Assembly (NCBI RefSeq): GCF_011682065.1 | Contig: NZ_VUYU01000005.1 | Location: 1 to 64,000 of the forward strand | Direction of reading: 5' to 3' | From: Massilia rubra | Lineage (GTDB): Bacteria; Pseudomonadota; Gammaproteobacteria; Burkholderiales; Burkholderiaceae_D | Length of the DNA: 64,000 bases | Part shown: one piece after another, positions 7,855 through 16,485 of the stretch | Position numbering within the stretch: position 1 is the stretch's first letter | Layout of the letters: every line of letters begins with the position of its first letter | Position numbers and translations under genes: made by a program | Notes under the pieces: generated by a model | The model's input: only the letters and a program-made list of their open reading frames with translations | Databases searched by the model: none | What the model was told of the DNA's origin: nothing

Positions 7855-8583
7855 ATGGATACTCCTTCTACCATTCTCATCGTCGACGACGACCGCGACA
7901 TTCGCTCGTTGCTGGCCGATTACCTTGAATCGAACGGCTACCGCGCGCTGGCGGCCGCCGACGGCACGGCCATGTGGAAGACGCTCGACGAAGCGCGCCC
8001 CGACCTGATCGTGCTCGACCTGAACCTGCCGGGCGACGACGGGCTGACCTTGTGCCGCAAGCTGCGCGCCAATTCGACCCTGCCGGTGATCATGCTGACC
8101 GCCCGCAACGAGCCGCTCGACCGCATCCTGGGCCTCGAAATGGGCGCCGACGATTACCTGCCCAAGCCGTTCGAGCCGCGCGAGTTGCTGGCGCGCATCC
8201 GCAGCGTGCTGCGCCGCAGCCACGCGATGCCGTCCAACGCCCCCTCCGACAACGCCCAGCAGATGCGCTTTTCTGGCTGGACGCTCGACCTGACCGCGCG
8301 CCACCTGCTCAATCCCGAGGGCATCGTGATCATGCTCTCGGGCGCCGAATTTCGCTTGCTGCGCGTATTCCTCGAGCATCCCAACCGCGTGCTCAACCGC
8401 GACCAGCTGCTCAACCTGACCCAGGGCCGCGACGCCGATCCGTTCGACCGCTCGATCGACATCCAGATCAGCCGCCTGCGCCAGAAACTCGGCGAAGACG
8501 CGCGCCTGCCGCAAATCATCAAGACAGTGCGCAACGGCGGCTACGTGCTGGCCGGCCAGGTGACGGTGGAGCCGGGCACGTGA
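7855..8583 (+). CDS. OmpR-family response regulator (CpxR/OmpR-like)
   Basis: 242 aa. The receiver domain has the acidic pocket DDD at 11-13, the phospho-acceptor D55 (VLDLNLPG) and the conserved Lys in YLPKPFEPREL. The C-terminal winged-helix DNA-binding domain ends with RTVRNGGYVL-type residues. An in-frame GTG at 7837 exists, but ATG at 7855 gives the normal receiver start. The stop codon overlaps the kinase start (GTGA), so the two are translationally coupled. With a Spy/CpxP-like gene divergent and an RND pump downstream, the pair probably senses envelope damage or toxic compounds; this is inference. Confidence 0.9.
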   Translation: MDTPSTILIVDDDRDIRSLLADYLESNGYRALAAADGTAMWKTLDEARPDLIVLDLNLPGDDGLTLCRKLRANSTLPVIMLTARNEPLDRILGLEMGADDYLPKPFEPRELLARIRSVLRRSHAMPSNAPSDNAQQMRFSGWTLDLTARHLLNPEGIVIMLSGAEFRLLRVFLEHPNRVLNRDQLLNLTQGRDADPFDRSIDIQISRLRQKLGEDARLPQIIKTVRNGGYVLAGQVTVEPGT

Positions 8584-9944
8584 AGGCCTTCTTCGGTTCG
8601 ATGACCGGGCGCGTGTTCCTCACACTGCTGCTTGGCGTCGTGATCACGGCCGTGCTGACCCAGCTGCTGGCCGAAAACGAACGCCAGCGGGTCATCGAAG
8701 CTTTCCGCGACCAGCATGCCATGGACCGCGCCGAACAACTCATCACCGCCACCGAAACCGTGCCCGCCTCGGCCCGCCTGGCCTATCTGTCGGTGGCCAA
8801 CCGGCCCGGCATCCAGCTGGTGGTCATCGCTGACGACTTGCCGGTCAAGCCGGCGCCGTCGGCCTTCACGGCGGCGCTGGCCGTGCGCATGGGGCCGCAG
8901 TACAAGCTGGCCACCATCGCCAACCGGCCCGCCGCCTGCGACGTGCCGCGCATCCAGAACAGCATGTTCGGCCCGACCGAATCGCAATGGAAAGGCGTGT
9001 GCGAAAGCATCAACGTGCGCCTGCGCGATGGCGAACTGCTGCGCCTGATGGTGATGCCGCCGCCGCCTTCCGTGATCGCCCACGAAACCGATTACCGCAT
9101 GATCATCGGCATGTTCCTGGTCAGCATCGCCTTCCTCGCTTACCTGGTGGCGCGCATGACCACCCGGCCGCTCAAGCAGCTGGCGCAGGCCGCCAAGGAT
9201 CTCGGCAACGACATCAACCACCCGCCCTTGCAACTGTCGGGCGCGAGCGAGATCCGCCAGGCCAGCGCGGCCTTCAACGCCATGCAGGCGCGCATCCGCC
9301 AGTACATTTTCCAGCGCACCCAGATGCTCGCCGCCATCACCCACGACCTGCAAACGCCGCTCACGCGCATGCGCCTGCGCCTCGAAAAAGTCGGCGACGG
9401 CGAGCTGCGCGACCGCCTCGTGGGCGACCTGTCGGCCATGCAGGAAATGGTGCGCGAAGGCTTGGACCTGGCGCGCAGCACCGACACCACCGAAGCGATG
9501 CAGGCGCTCGACCTCGATTCCCTGCTCGATTCGGTCAGCTGCGACGCCACCGACGCCGGCCAGCAAGTGGTGGTGCACGGCCACGCCGGCATGGCCTTGC
9601 TGGGACGGCCGATGGCGCTGCGGCGCTGCCTGGTGAACCTGATCGACAACGCCGTCAAGTACGGCCAGCGCGCCGACCTGACGGTGGAAGCGGGCGCGGG
9701 TGCTGCGCGCATCCGCGTGCGCGACAACGGCCCCGGCATCGCGCCGGGCGAGCTGGCGCGCGTGTTCGAACCGTTCTACCGCGTCGAAACCTCGCGCTCG
9801 CGCGAATCGGGCGGCACCGGGCTGGGCTTGACGATCGCCCGCAATATCGCCGAGCAGCACGGCGGCAGCATCGCGCTGATCAACCATCCGGAGGGCGGCC
9901 TGGAAGTGACCCTGGTCCTGCCGGAGTACTATGCTGGCGCCTAG
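8580..9944 (+). CDS. EnvZ-type membrane sensor histidine kinase
   Basis: 454 aa from the GTG at 8580, which overlaps the regulator's stop. TM1 is about residues 11-30. A periplasmic sensor loop of about 140 residues includes a Cys pair, C120 and C141. TM2 is about 174-193, followed by a HAMP region and the dimerisation/phosphoacceptor motif AAITHDLQTPLTRMRLRLEK with H255. The ATP-binding domain has the N box (NLIDNAVKYGQ), a G1 box (RDNGPGI) and a G2 box (GGTGLGLTIA). It should phosphorylate the adjacent regulator. The ligand is unknown; the paired periplasmic cysteines are worth noting as a possible redox or structural feature. Confidence 0.9.
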   Translation: MKAFFGSMTGRVFLTLLLGVVITAVLTQLLAENERQRVIEAFRDQHAMDRAEQLITATETVPASARLAYLSVANRPGIQLVVIADDLPVKPAPSAFTAALAVRMGPQYKLATIANRPAACDVPRIQNSMFGPTESQWKGVCESINVRLRDGELLRLMVMPPPPSVIAHETDYRMIIGMFLVSIAFLAYLVARMTTRPLKQLAQAAKDLGNDINHPPLQLSGASEIRQASAAFNAMQARIRQYIFQRTQMLAAITHDLQTPLTRMRLRLEKVGDGELRDRLVGDLSAMQEMVREGLDLARSTDTTEAMQALDLDSLLDSVSCDATDAGQQVVVHGHAGMALLGRPMALRRCLVNLIDNAVKYGQRADLTVEAGAGAARIRVRDNGPGIAPGELARVFEPFYRVETSRSRESGGTGLGLTIARNIAEQHGGSIALINHPEGGLEVTLVLPEYYAGA

Positions 9945-10025
9945 CCCGCACGCCGCTTTGCCTTACCTTTGCCTCATTGAATTGAACCGATCATAAGCCG
10001 CCCGCAGTGGCGACCAGGGAAACGC

Positions 10026-11219
10026 ATGAAAAAGAAGAGCATCGTCATCATCGTCGGCCTGGCCGTCCTCGTCGGCGCCGGCGCATGGCTTGCGGGCCGC
10101 GACAAGCAGGCCGACGCGGGCGAGCGGCAGGGCGCCGCTGGCGAGCAGAGCGGCAAGAGCGATGCCAAGGGCGGCGCCCAGCCGCCGGCCATCGTCAACG
10201 TGGTCTCGCCCCAGCGCCAGGATGTGCCGGTGGTGTTGCAGGCCAATGCCAGCGTGACGCCGGTCAGCACGGTCGACCTGCATCCGCAGACGACCAGCAC
10301 GATCCGCAAGGTGCATATCAAGGAAGGCCAGTTCGTCAAGGCCGGTGAACTGATGTTTTCGCTGGACGATCGCAGCGAGCGCGCCAATATTGACAAGGCG
10401 CGCGCCCAGATGGCGCGCGACGCCGCCAGCGCCGCCGACCTGGAACGCCAGTACAAGCGCAGCGAGGAATTGTTCGCGCAAAAGTTCATCGCCCAGAGCG
10501 CGGTCGACACCCTGAAAAGCCAGCTCGATTCGGCGCGCGCGCTGGTCGGCGCCGGCCAGGCCGCGCTCCAGGCCGAGCAGGTCAACGCCAGCTACAGCGC
10601 GATCCGCGCGCCGATGGCGGGCCGGGTCGGCGCCATCAATGTGTTTCCGGGCAGCCTGGTGCAACTGGCCACGTCGCTCACCACCATCACCCAGCTCGAT
10701 CCGATCAACATCGCTTTCAACGTGCCGGAAAGCGCGCTCGGCGACCTGCTGGCGGCCCAGAAAAACGGCGCGGTGATGGTTGACGCGCTGGCCGGCCCGC
10801 AGGCCAAGGCGCTCAGCGGCAAGCTCAGTTTCATCGATAACGCCGTCGATCCGCTGGCCGGCTCGATCAAGGTCAAGGCCCTGTTCGATAACAAGGACGC
10901 CAGCCTGTGGCCGGGCCAGTACGTCAGCGCGCGCGTGACGGTGCAGACGATCAAGAACGCGGTGGTGATTCCGCAGGCGGCCATCATCAGCAATACCCGC
11001 GGCACCTTCGTGTACGTGGTCGACGCCGACCACAGCGCCAAACAGATGCCGGTGGTGCGCCTGCACGCCTTTGGGGTGAACGCGGCCGTCTCGGGCTTGA
11101 ACGGCGATGAAAAAGTCATCACCGAGGGCAAGCAGAACCTGCGCCCCGGCGGCAAGGTCAGGCTGGCCGACGCCAGCGCACCGAAAAGCGATGCCAAGAC
11201 TGCGGTGGCGGCACAATGA
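10026..11219 (+). CDS. RND efflux periplasmic adaptor (membrane fusion protein)
   Basis: 397 aa. An N-terminal membrane anchor (KSIVIIVGLAVLVGAGAWL) is followed by a polar linker. The biotinyl/lipoyl-like hairpin (TIRKVHIKEGQFVKAGELMF) comes next, with an alpha-helical coiled coil about residues 110-190 and beta-barrel domains (PMAGRVGAINVFPGSLV). This is the AcrA/MdtA family order. It bridges the inner-membrane pump to an outer-membrane channel. The stop overlaps the ATG of the pump gene by 4 bases (ATGA). The gene lies 81 bases downstream of the sensor kinase and may be co-transcribed with it. Confidence 0.93.
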   Translation: MKKKSIVIIVGLAVLVGAGAWLAGRDKQADAGERQGAAGEQSGKSDAKGGAQPPAIVNVVSPQRQDVPVVLQANASVTPVSTVDLHPQTTSTIRKVHIKEGQFVKAGELMFSLDDRSERANIDKARAQMARDAASAADLERQYKRSEELFAQKFIAQSAVDTLKSQLDSARALVGAGQAALQAEQVNASYSAIRAPMAGRVGAINVFPGSLVQLATSLTTITQLDPINIAFNVPESALGDLLAAQKNGAVMVDALAGPQAKALSGKLSFIDNAVDPLAGSIKVKALFDNKDASLWPGQYVSARVTVQTIKNAVVIPQAAIISNTRGTFVYVVDADHSAKQMPVVRLHAFGVNAAVSGLNGDEKVITEGKQNLRPGGKVRLADASAPKSDAKTAVAAQ

Positions 11220-14200
11220 ATTTGTCCGAACTGTGCATCCGGCGCCCCGTCATGGTGGTGCTGCTTTCGCTGAGCATGATCCTGGTGGGCGTGCTGTCGT
11301 ACCTGGCCATTCCGGTCGCGGCGCTACCCAGCTATAACACCCCGGTCATCAACGTCCAGGCCAACCTGTCCGGCGCCAGCCCGGAAACCATGGCGTCCTC
11401 GGTCGCGCTGCCGTTAGAGAAGCAGTTCTCGACGATTGCCGGCATTAACCTCATTACCTCGACCAGCACCCAGGGCCAGACCTCGCTGACCCTGGAATTC
11501 GACCCCAGCATCGACGTCAACGTGGCCGCCATCGATGTCCAGGCAGCGCTGCTCGGCGCCCAGCGCCAGCTGCCGCAGGAGATGACCGAGCTGCCGTCCT
11601 ACCGCAAGGTCAACCCGGCCGACGCGCCGGTGCTGTTCATGGCCATGACGTCGCCGTCGATGAATCTGTCGGAACTGAACGACTACGCCGAAAACCTGGT
11701 CGCGCCAAGCTTGTCGACCCTGCCCGGCGTGGCCCAGGTGACGGTCAATGGCCAGAAGCGCTTCGCGGTGCGGGTGCGCGCCAGGTCCGACCTGATGAAC
11801 GCGCGTAACCTGTCGATGGATGAACTGGCGCTGGCGCTGCGCGCCGCCAATTCGAACGCGCCGCTGGGCGTGCTCGATGGCCCGAGCCAGACCATGACCA
11901 TCCAGGGCAACGCCCAGTTGATGAACGCGGCCGCGTTTTCCGACCTGATCGTCGCCACCCGCAACGGCGAACCGGTACGCCTGAAAGACGTGGCCACGGT
12001 CGAAGACAGCTACCAGTCGGTGAAAACCGCCGGCAGCTACAACGGCGAGCGCTCGATCGTGCTGCTGGTGCAGCGCCAGCCCAACGCCAACACGGTGCAG
12101 GTGGTCGACGCGGTGCGCAAACTGCTGCCGCGCTTCCAGGCCCAGTTACCAAGCTCGATCAAGATCAACCTGGTCAACGACCGCTCCGTGTCGATCCGCG
12201 AAGCCATCCACGACGTCAACCTGACCCTGGCCGGCACCGTGGCGCTGGTGGTGCTGGTGATCTTCCTGTTCCTGCACCGCGCCGCCGCCACCTTCATTCC
12301 GGCCGTGACCATGCCGATTTCGCTGCTGGGCGCCTTGTCGCTGCTGTACGCCTTCGGCTACAGCCTGGACAACGTGTCCCTGCTCGGCATCACCCTGGCC
12401 GTCGGCCTGGTGGTCGACGACGCCATCGTGGTGCTGGAAAATATCGTGCGCCACATCGAAATGGGCAAGAAACCGGTGGACGCGGCCCTGATCGGCTCGC
12501 GCGAGATGGGCTTTACCATCGTCTCGATTTCGATCTCGCTGGTGGCGGTGTTCATCCCGATCTTCTTCATGCCGGGCGTGATCGGCCTGTTGTTCCATGA
12601 ATTCGCGGTGGTGGTGGGCCTGTCGGTGCTGGTGTCGGCGCTGGTGTCGCTCACGCTCGTGCCGATGCTGGCCAGCCGCCTGCTGCCGGCGCATGCGAGC
12701 GAAGAGGGCGGCGAAAAGAGCTTCATCGGACGCCACTTCGAAGCCGGATTCGCGCGCGTGCGCGACGGCTACGCCAGCTCGCTCGACGTCGCGCTGGCCC
12801 ATCGCTTCATCGTGCTGGCGGTTGCCGCCGGCACCTTTGTGCTGACGATCATCCTCTACACCACCATCCCCAAGGGCTTCTTCCCCGAGGAAGACCTGGG
12901 CCAGTTGCGCATGACAATCGAAGCGGCCGAGGATACTTCGACCGACGCCATGCTGATCCTGCAAGAGAAAGTGGTGGCCGTGATCCGCGCCGACCCGAAC
13001 GTGCAGGATGTGACATCGTTTACGGGCGGCGGCAACACCGGGCGCGGTTTCATCGCCTTGAAGCCGCGCGACCAGCGCGTGAAAATGCCGCTGGTGGTCG
13101 AACGCCTGCGCAAAGCGACGCGCCAGGTGGCCGGCGCGTCGGTGTTCCTCTCGCCGATCCAGAATTTGCAGCTGGGCGGGCGACCCAGCAAGAGCCGCTA
13201 CCAGTACACCTTGCAAAGCGTCAGCTCCGACGCGCTGGGCGACTGGGCCAACAAATACCTCGAGCGCATGCGCGCCGATCCAAGCTTTCGCGACGTGACC
13301 AGCGATTCGCAGAACCGCGGCCTGCAAGCGACCTTGAAAATCGACCGCGACAAGGCCAACGCCATGGGCGTGCAGATCGCCGACGTGCGCACCGCCCTGT
13401 ATGCGGCGTTTGGCGAGCGCCAGGTATCGACCATCTATTCGGCCGCCGCCAGCTACAACGTGATCCTGGAAGCCGAACTGGCCGACCGCCAGTCCGAGGA
13501 TGCGCTCGGCCGCGTCTCGGTGCGCAGCAAGGGCGGCCAGCTGGTGCAGTTGTCGAGCTTTGCCACGGTCGAACGCACGGTCGGGCCGACCTCGGTCAAC
13601 CACCAGGGGCAGCTGCAGGCGATCACCTTGTCGTTCAACCTGGGCGCCGACGTGCCGCTCGGCGTGGCCACCGGCAAGATCGACAAGATGGGCGTGGACA
13701 TGAAACTGCCGGCCTCGGTCATCACCAAGTACGGCGGCGACGCCGCGGTGTTCCAGGATTCGCAGTCGAGCCAGATCATCCTGATCGTGGCCGCGCTGGG
13801 CGTGATCTACGTGTTGCTGGGCGTGCTGTACGAAAGCTTCATCCACCCGCTGACCATCCTGGCGGGCCTGCCCTCGGCCGCCGTCGGGGCGCTGCTGACC
13901 TTGCGCATCTTCGGGCTGGACCTGACCATGATCGCCATCATCGGCATCCTGATGCTGATCGGGATCGTCAAGAAGAACGCCATCATGATGATCGATTTTG
14001 CCCTGCATGCGCAGCGCAACGAGGGCCTCACGCCGGCCGAAGCGATCCGCGAAGCCTGCATCCTGCGCCTGCGGCCGATCCTGATGACCACCCTGGCCGC
14101 GCTGATGGGTGCGCTCCCGATCGCGCTCGGCCTGGGCGCCGGTGCCGAACTGCGCCAGCCGCTCGGCCTGGCCGTGGTCGGCGGTTTGCTGTTCTCGCAA

Positions 14201-14308
14201 GTGATCACGCTCTACATCACCCCCGTGATCTACCTGTTCCTCGACAAGTACAGCGGCAGCGGTCCGATGACCGACGCCCAGCTGGCCAAGTTCGAGCAAG
14301 CGCACTGA
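11216..14308 (+). CDS. RND efflux transporter permease (AcrB/MdtB-like)
   Basis: 1030 aa, the usual length for HAE1-type RND pumps. An N-terminal TM segment is followed by two periplasmic halves, each leading to a group of TM helices. The proton-relay aspartate pair is present in the TM4 region (VGLVVDDAIVVLENIVRHIE). The second TM block contains the conserved IGIVKKNAIMMIDFAL. It works with the adaptor encoded just upstream. No outer-membrane factor is encoded nearby, so a TolC-like channel from elsewhere must be used. Drugs, detergents or metabolites are plausible substrates. The heavy-metal (CusA) class is less likely, because the CusA-type methionine triads were not evident. Confidence 0.93.
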   Translation: MNLSELCIRRPVMVVLLSLSMILVGVLSYLAIPVAALPSYNTPVINVQANLSGASPETMASSVALPLEKQFSTIAGINLITSTSTQGQTSLTLEFDPSIDVNVAAIDVQAALLGAQRQLPQEMTELPSYRKVNPADAPVLFMAMTSPSMNLSELNDYAENLVAPSLSTLPGVAQVTVNGQKRFAVRVRARSDLMNARNLSMDELALALRAANSNAPLGVLDGPSQTMTIQGNAQLMNAAAFSDLIVATRNGEPVRLKDVATVEDSYQSVKTAGSYNGERSIVLLVQRQPNANTVQVVDAVRKLLPRFQAQLPSSIKINLVNDRSVSIREAIHDVNLTLAGTVALVVLVIFLFLHRAAATFIPAVTMPISLLGALSLLYAFGYSLDNVSLLGITLAVGLVVDDAIVVLENIVRHIEMGKKPVDAALIGSREMGFTIVSISISLVAVFIPIFFMPGVIGLLFHEFAVVVGLSVLVSALVSLTLVPMLASRLLPAHASEEGGEKSFIGRHFEAGFARVRDGYASSLDVALAHRFIVLAVAAGTFVLTIILYTTIPKGFFPEEDLGQLRMTIEAAEDTSTDAMLILQEKVVAVIRADPNVQDVTSFTGGGNTGRGFIALKPRDQRVKMPLVVERLRKATRQVAGASVFLSPIQNLQLGGRPSKSRYQYTLQSVSSDALGDWANKYLERMRADPSFRDVTSDSQNRGLQATLKIDRDKANAMGVQIADVRTALYAAFGERQVSTIYSAAASYNVILEAELADRQSEDALGRVSVRSKGGQLVQLSSFATVERTVGPTSVNHQGQLQAITLSFNLGADVPLGVATGKIDKMGVDMKLPASVITKYGGDAAVFQDSQSSQIILIVAALGVIYVLLGVLYESFIHPLTILAGLPSAAVGALLTLRIFGLDLTMIAIIGILMLIGIVKKNAIMMIDFALHAQRNEGLTPAEAIREACILRLRPILMTTLAALMGALPIALGLGAGAELRQPLGLAVVGGLLFSQVITLYITPVIYLFLDKYSGSGPMTDAQLAKFEQAH

Positions 14309-14352
14309 CATTTCCACAAGGTATTTAATTGACTGGAAACAACACGATGATT

Positions 14353-14401
14353 TGACCGCCTGCCACCATGGAAGCCATGCATCTTCATTGACAGGCGGTC
14401 A
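14353..14401 (+). promoter_or_regulatory. Hairpin over the ribosome-binding site of the FAD-binding protein gene
   Basis: TGACCGCCTG (14353-14362) is an exact inverted repeat of CAGGCGGTCA (14392-14401), and CATGG/CCATG inside can pair too. The right arm contains AGGCGG, the only Shine-Dalgarno-like sequence before the ATG at 14404, so the fold would hide the ribosome site. No T-run follows, so it is not an ordinary terminator for the RND operon. Confidence 0.5.
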
Positions 14402-14403
14402 CC

Positions 14404-16311
14404 ATGAAACGTTACAGCGTCACCCTCATCGGCATGGGCCCGCGCGGCCTGTCCCTGCTAGAGCGCATCGCCGCATTCGCGCGCGCCCACAATACGCCCC
14501 TGCAAGTGAACCTGATCGACCCGGCCGAGTGCGGCCCGGGCGTGCATGCGCCGGGCCAGCCGCAGCACCTCCTGATCAATACCGTGGCCAGCCAGGTCAC
14601 GATTTTCCCCTTCCGCGAGGCGGTCGAGCTGGCGCCCGTGTGCGCCACGCCCTCGCTCACCGAATGGGCCCACGCCGAGGGCTACCGCCGCTTCGGCGAC
14701 CAGTTCGTGCAGGTCGCGCCCGGGGAAGAGGGTGGCGCCGCGATCACCCCGCTCGACTACCTGCCGCGCTATTTGCTGGGTCGCTACCTGGTCTGGGCCT
14801 ACGACGCGATCCGCGCGGCGCTGCCGCCCACGGTGGCGCTGACGCACTTGCGCCAGCGCGCCATCGACATGTTCCAGATGCCCGACGGCAGCTTCATGGT
14901 GGAGCTCGACAGCGGTTTTTCGGTCGGCAGCGATTTCGTCTTCATGACCACCGGCCACAGCCGCAATAACCTGACCGACGAAGAAGCCTGGTGCCACAAG
15001 TTTGCCCAGGACCACGCGCGCTACAACGGTAAGCTGGCCTTCATCCGCCATGTGTATCCGCTCGACAAGCTGGTCGGCATCGCCAGCGACGCCCGGGTCG
15101 CCATCGAAGGGCTGGGCCTGACCGCGCACGATGTGGTTTCGCAACTGACGGTGGGCCGGGGCGGGCGTTTCGAGCCGTCCGGCAGCGGCTTGCGCTACCT
15201 CGCCTCGGGACGCGAGCCGGCGCTGCTGCTGTTTTCGCGCAAATGCCTGCCGGCGGCGGCGCGCGGCGTCAACCAGAAAGGCTTGAACGGACGCCACCAG
15301 ACCCGCTTTTTCACGCGCGAGGCGCTGCGCGTCCTGCGCCAGCAAGCCCAGCGCGAGCGCGGCAGCCCCCAGCTCGACTTCGACCGCGAACTGCTGCCGC
15401 TGCTGATCCGCGAAATGGGTTACGCCTGGCGCTGCGCGCTGGCCGAGGCGAGGAGCGCGCCCGCGCCCGATCCGCTGCACTACGCGCTCGGCGCCGAGGA
15501 GCGCGCCGCCATCGACGCCATGCTGTTTCCCCTGCAGGGGCGCAAGTTCGCCACGGCCGACGACTTTGCCACTTTTTTCACCTGCATGATCGCCGACGAC
15601 CTGTCGGAAGCGCGCCGGGGCAACCTGGGCAGCCCGATCAAGGCCGCCACCGACGTGCTGCGCGACGCCCGCGCCGTGCTGCAGGACATGATCGAGCATG
15701 GCGGCCTGACCGCGGCGTCGCACCGTAAGTTTCTCAGTGTCTACAACCCGGCCATCAACCGGGTCACCTTCGGCCCGCCAGGCCAGCGCAACGAACAGTG
15801 GCTGGCGCTGCTCGAAGCCGGCGTGCTGAGCGTGGCCGCCGGTCCCAACGCGGCCGTGCGCATCGACGAAGACCGTTCCCAGTTCGCCCTGCACACGCGC
15901 TTCGCCTCGGGGCCGACGGTCCAGCATGTGGACGCGCTGGTGGTGGCCCGGCTGGATGTGTTCTCGCCCGAAACCGACGAAAGCCCCTTGATCCGCAACC
16001 TGCTCAAGCGCGGTACCATCCGCCCTTATTACAATGGCACCTTCCATCCGGGCGGGGTGGATATCGACCAGGCCAACCATCCGCTCGACAGCGCGGCGCG
16101 CCCGGTGGGCAACCTGTGGGCGCTCGGCTACCTGGTGGAGGGGCCGCATTACTACACGCACGCCTTGCCGCGCCCGCAACTGCACTCGCGCCAGGTGCTC
16201 GACGCCGAGCGCTGCGTGCGCGAACTGTTCGCGCAAATGGCCGAGCGCGACAGTGCGCGGCGCCAGGTGCGTCCGCGCGTGTTTGCCGGCGCCGAGCGGG
16301 TGACGAGCTGA
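14404..16311 (+). CDS. FAD/NAD(P)-binding domain protein (large flavoprotein of unknown substrate)
   Basis: 635 aa. It opens with a Rossmann dinucleotide motif (VTLIGMGPRGLSLLER, GxGxxG form). Further on are PGQPQHLLINTVASQV and an FMTTGHSRN segment matching the ATG-type motif of FAD/NAD(P)-binding proteins. The C-terminal third has YYNGTFHPGGVDIDQANHP and ALGYLVEGPHYYTH. The architecture matches the 'FAD-NAD(P)-binding' class (PF13454-like), some members of which act in siderophore, amino-acid N-hydroxylation or secondary metabolite pathways. The substrate cannot be assigned. It is not obviously in an operon. It has its own leader with a hairpin covering the ribosome-binding site. Confidence 0.75.
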   Translation: MKRYSVTLIGMGPRGLSLLERIAAFARAHNTPLQVNLIDPAECGPGVHAPGQPQHLLINTVASQVTIFPFREAVELAPVCATPSLTEWAHAEGYRRFGDQFVQVAPGEEGGAAITPLDYLPRYLLGRYLVWAYDAIRAALPPTVALTHLRQRAIDMFQMPDGSFMVELDSGFSVGSDFVFMTTGHSRNNLTDEEAWCHKFAQDHARYNGKLAFIRHVYPLDKLVGIASDARVAIEGLGLTAHDVVSQLTVGRGGRFEPSGSGLRYLASGREPALLLFSRKCLPAAARGVNQKGLNGRHQTRFFTREALRVLRQQAQRERGSPQLDFDRELLPLLIREMGYAWRCALAEARSAPAPDPLHYALGAEERAAIDAMLFPLQGRKFATADDFATFFTCMIADDLSEARRGNLGSPIKAATDVLRDARAVLQDMIEHGGLTAASHRKFLSVYNPAINRVTFGPPGQRNEQWLALLEAGVLSVAAGPNAAVRIDEDRSQFALHTRFASGPTVQHVDALVVARLDVFSPETDESPLIRNLLKRGTIRPYYNGTFHPGGVDIDQANHPLDSAARPVGNLWALGYLVEGPHYYTHALPRPQLHSRQVLDAERCVRELFAQMAERDSARRQVRPRVFAGAERVTS

Positions 16312-16485
16312 AGCTGGGGACGGCCGTATTGTTGCAGCGTTGATACATATAGTAACAACCATCAAGACACTCATCTTGTAAGCTGCACAGGGTGAGCTTG
16401 CCAATGCGCAAAAACCACAAAACGGTTAGACTTCGGCTCCTGAGCCGCAATTTGCTGGCGCCGTCCCTGGAAAGCTGTTTACATT

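Noticed and set aside
7974-8579. Extension of the sensor kinase frame backwards through the response regulator gene
   Set aside because: The upstream part is the regulator read out of frame (Arg/Pro/Ala-rich); the GTG at 8580 overlapping the regulator's stop is the natural start.
12146-14317. Long minus-strand open frame opposite the RND pump gene, and similar frames opposite pilQ (34054-36204) and the Ig-like/aroKB genes (36246-38309, 38006-40276)
   Set aside because: All are antisense to strongly recognised genes and have the His/Gln/Arg/Gly-rich composition of antisense frames in high-GC DNA.
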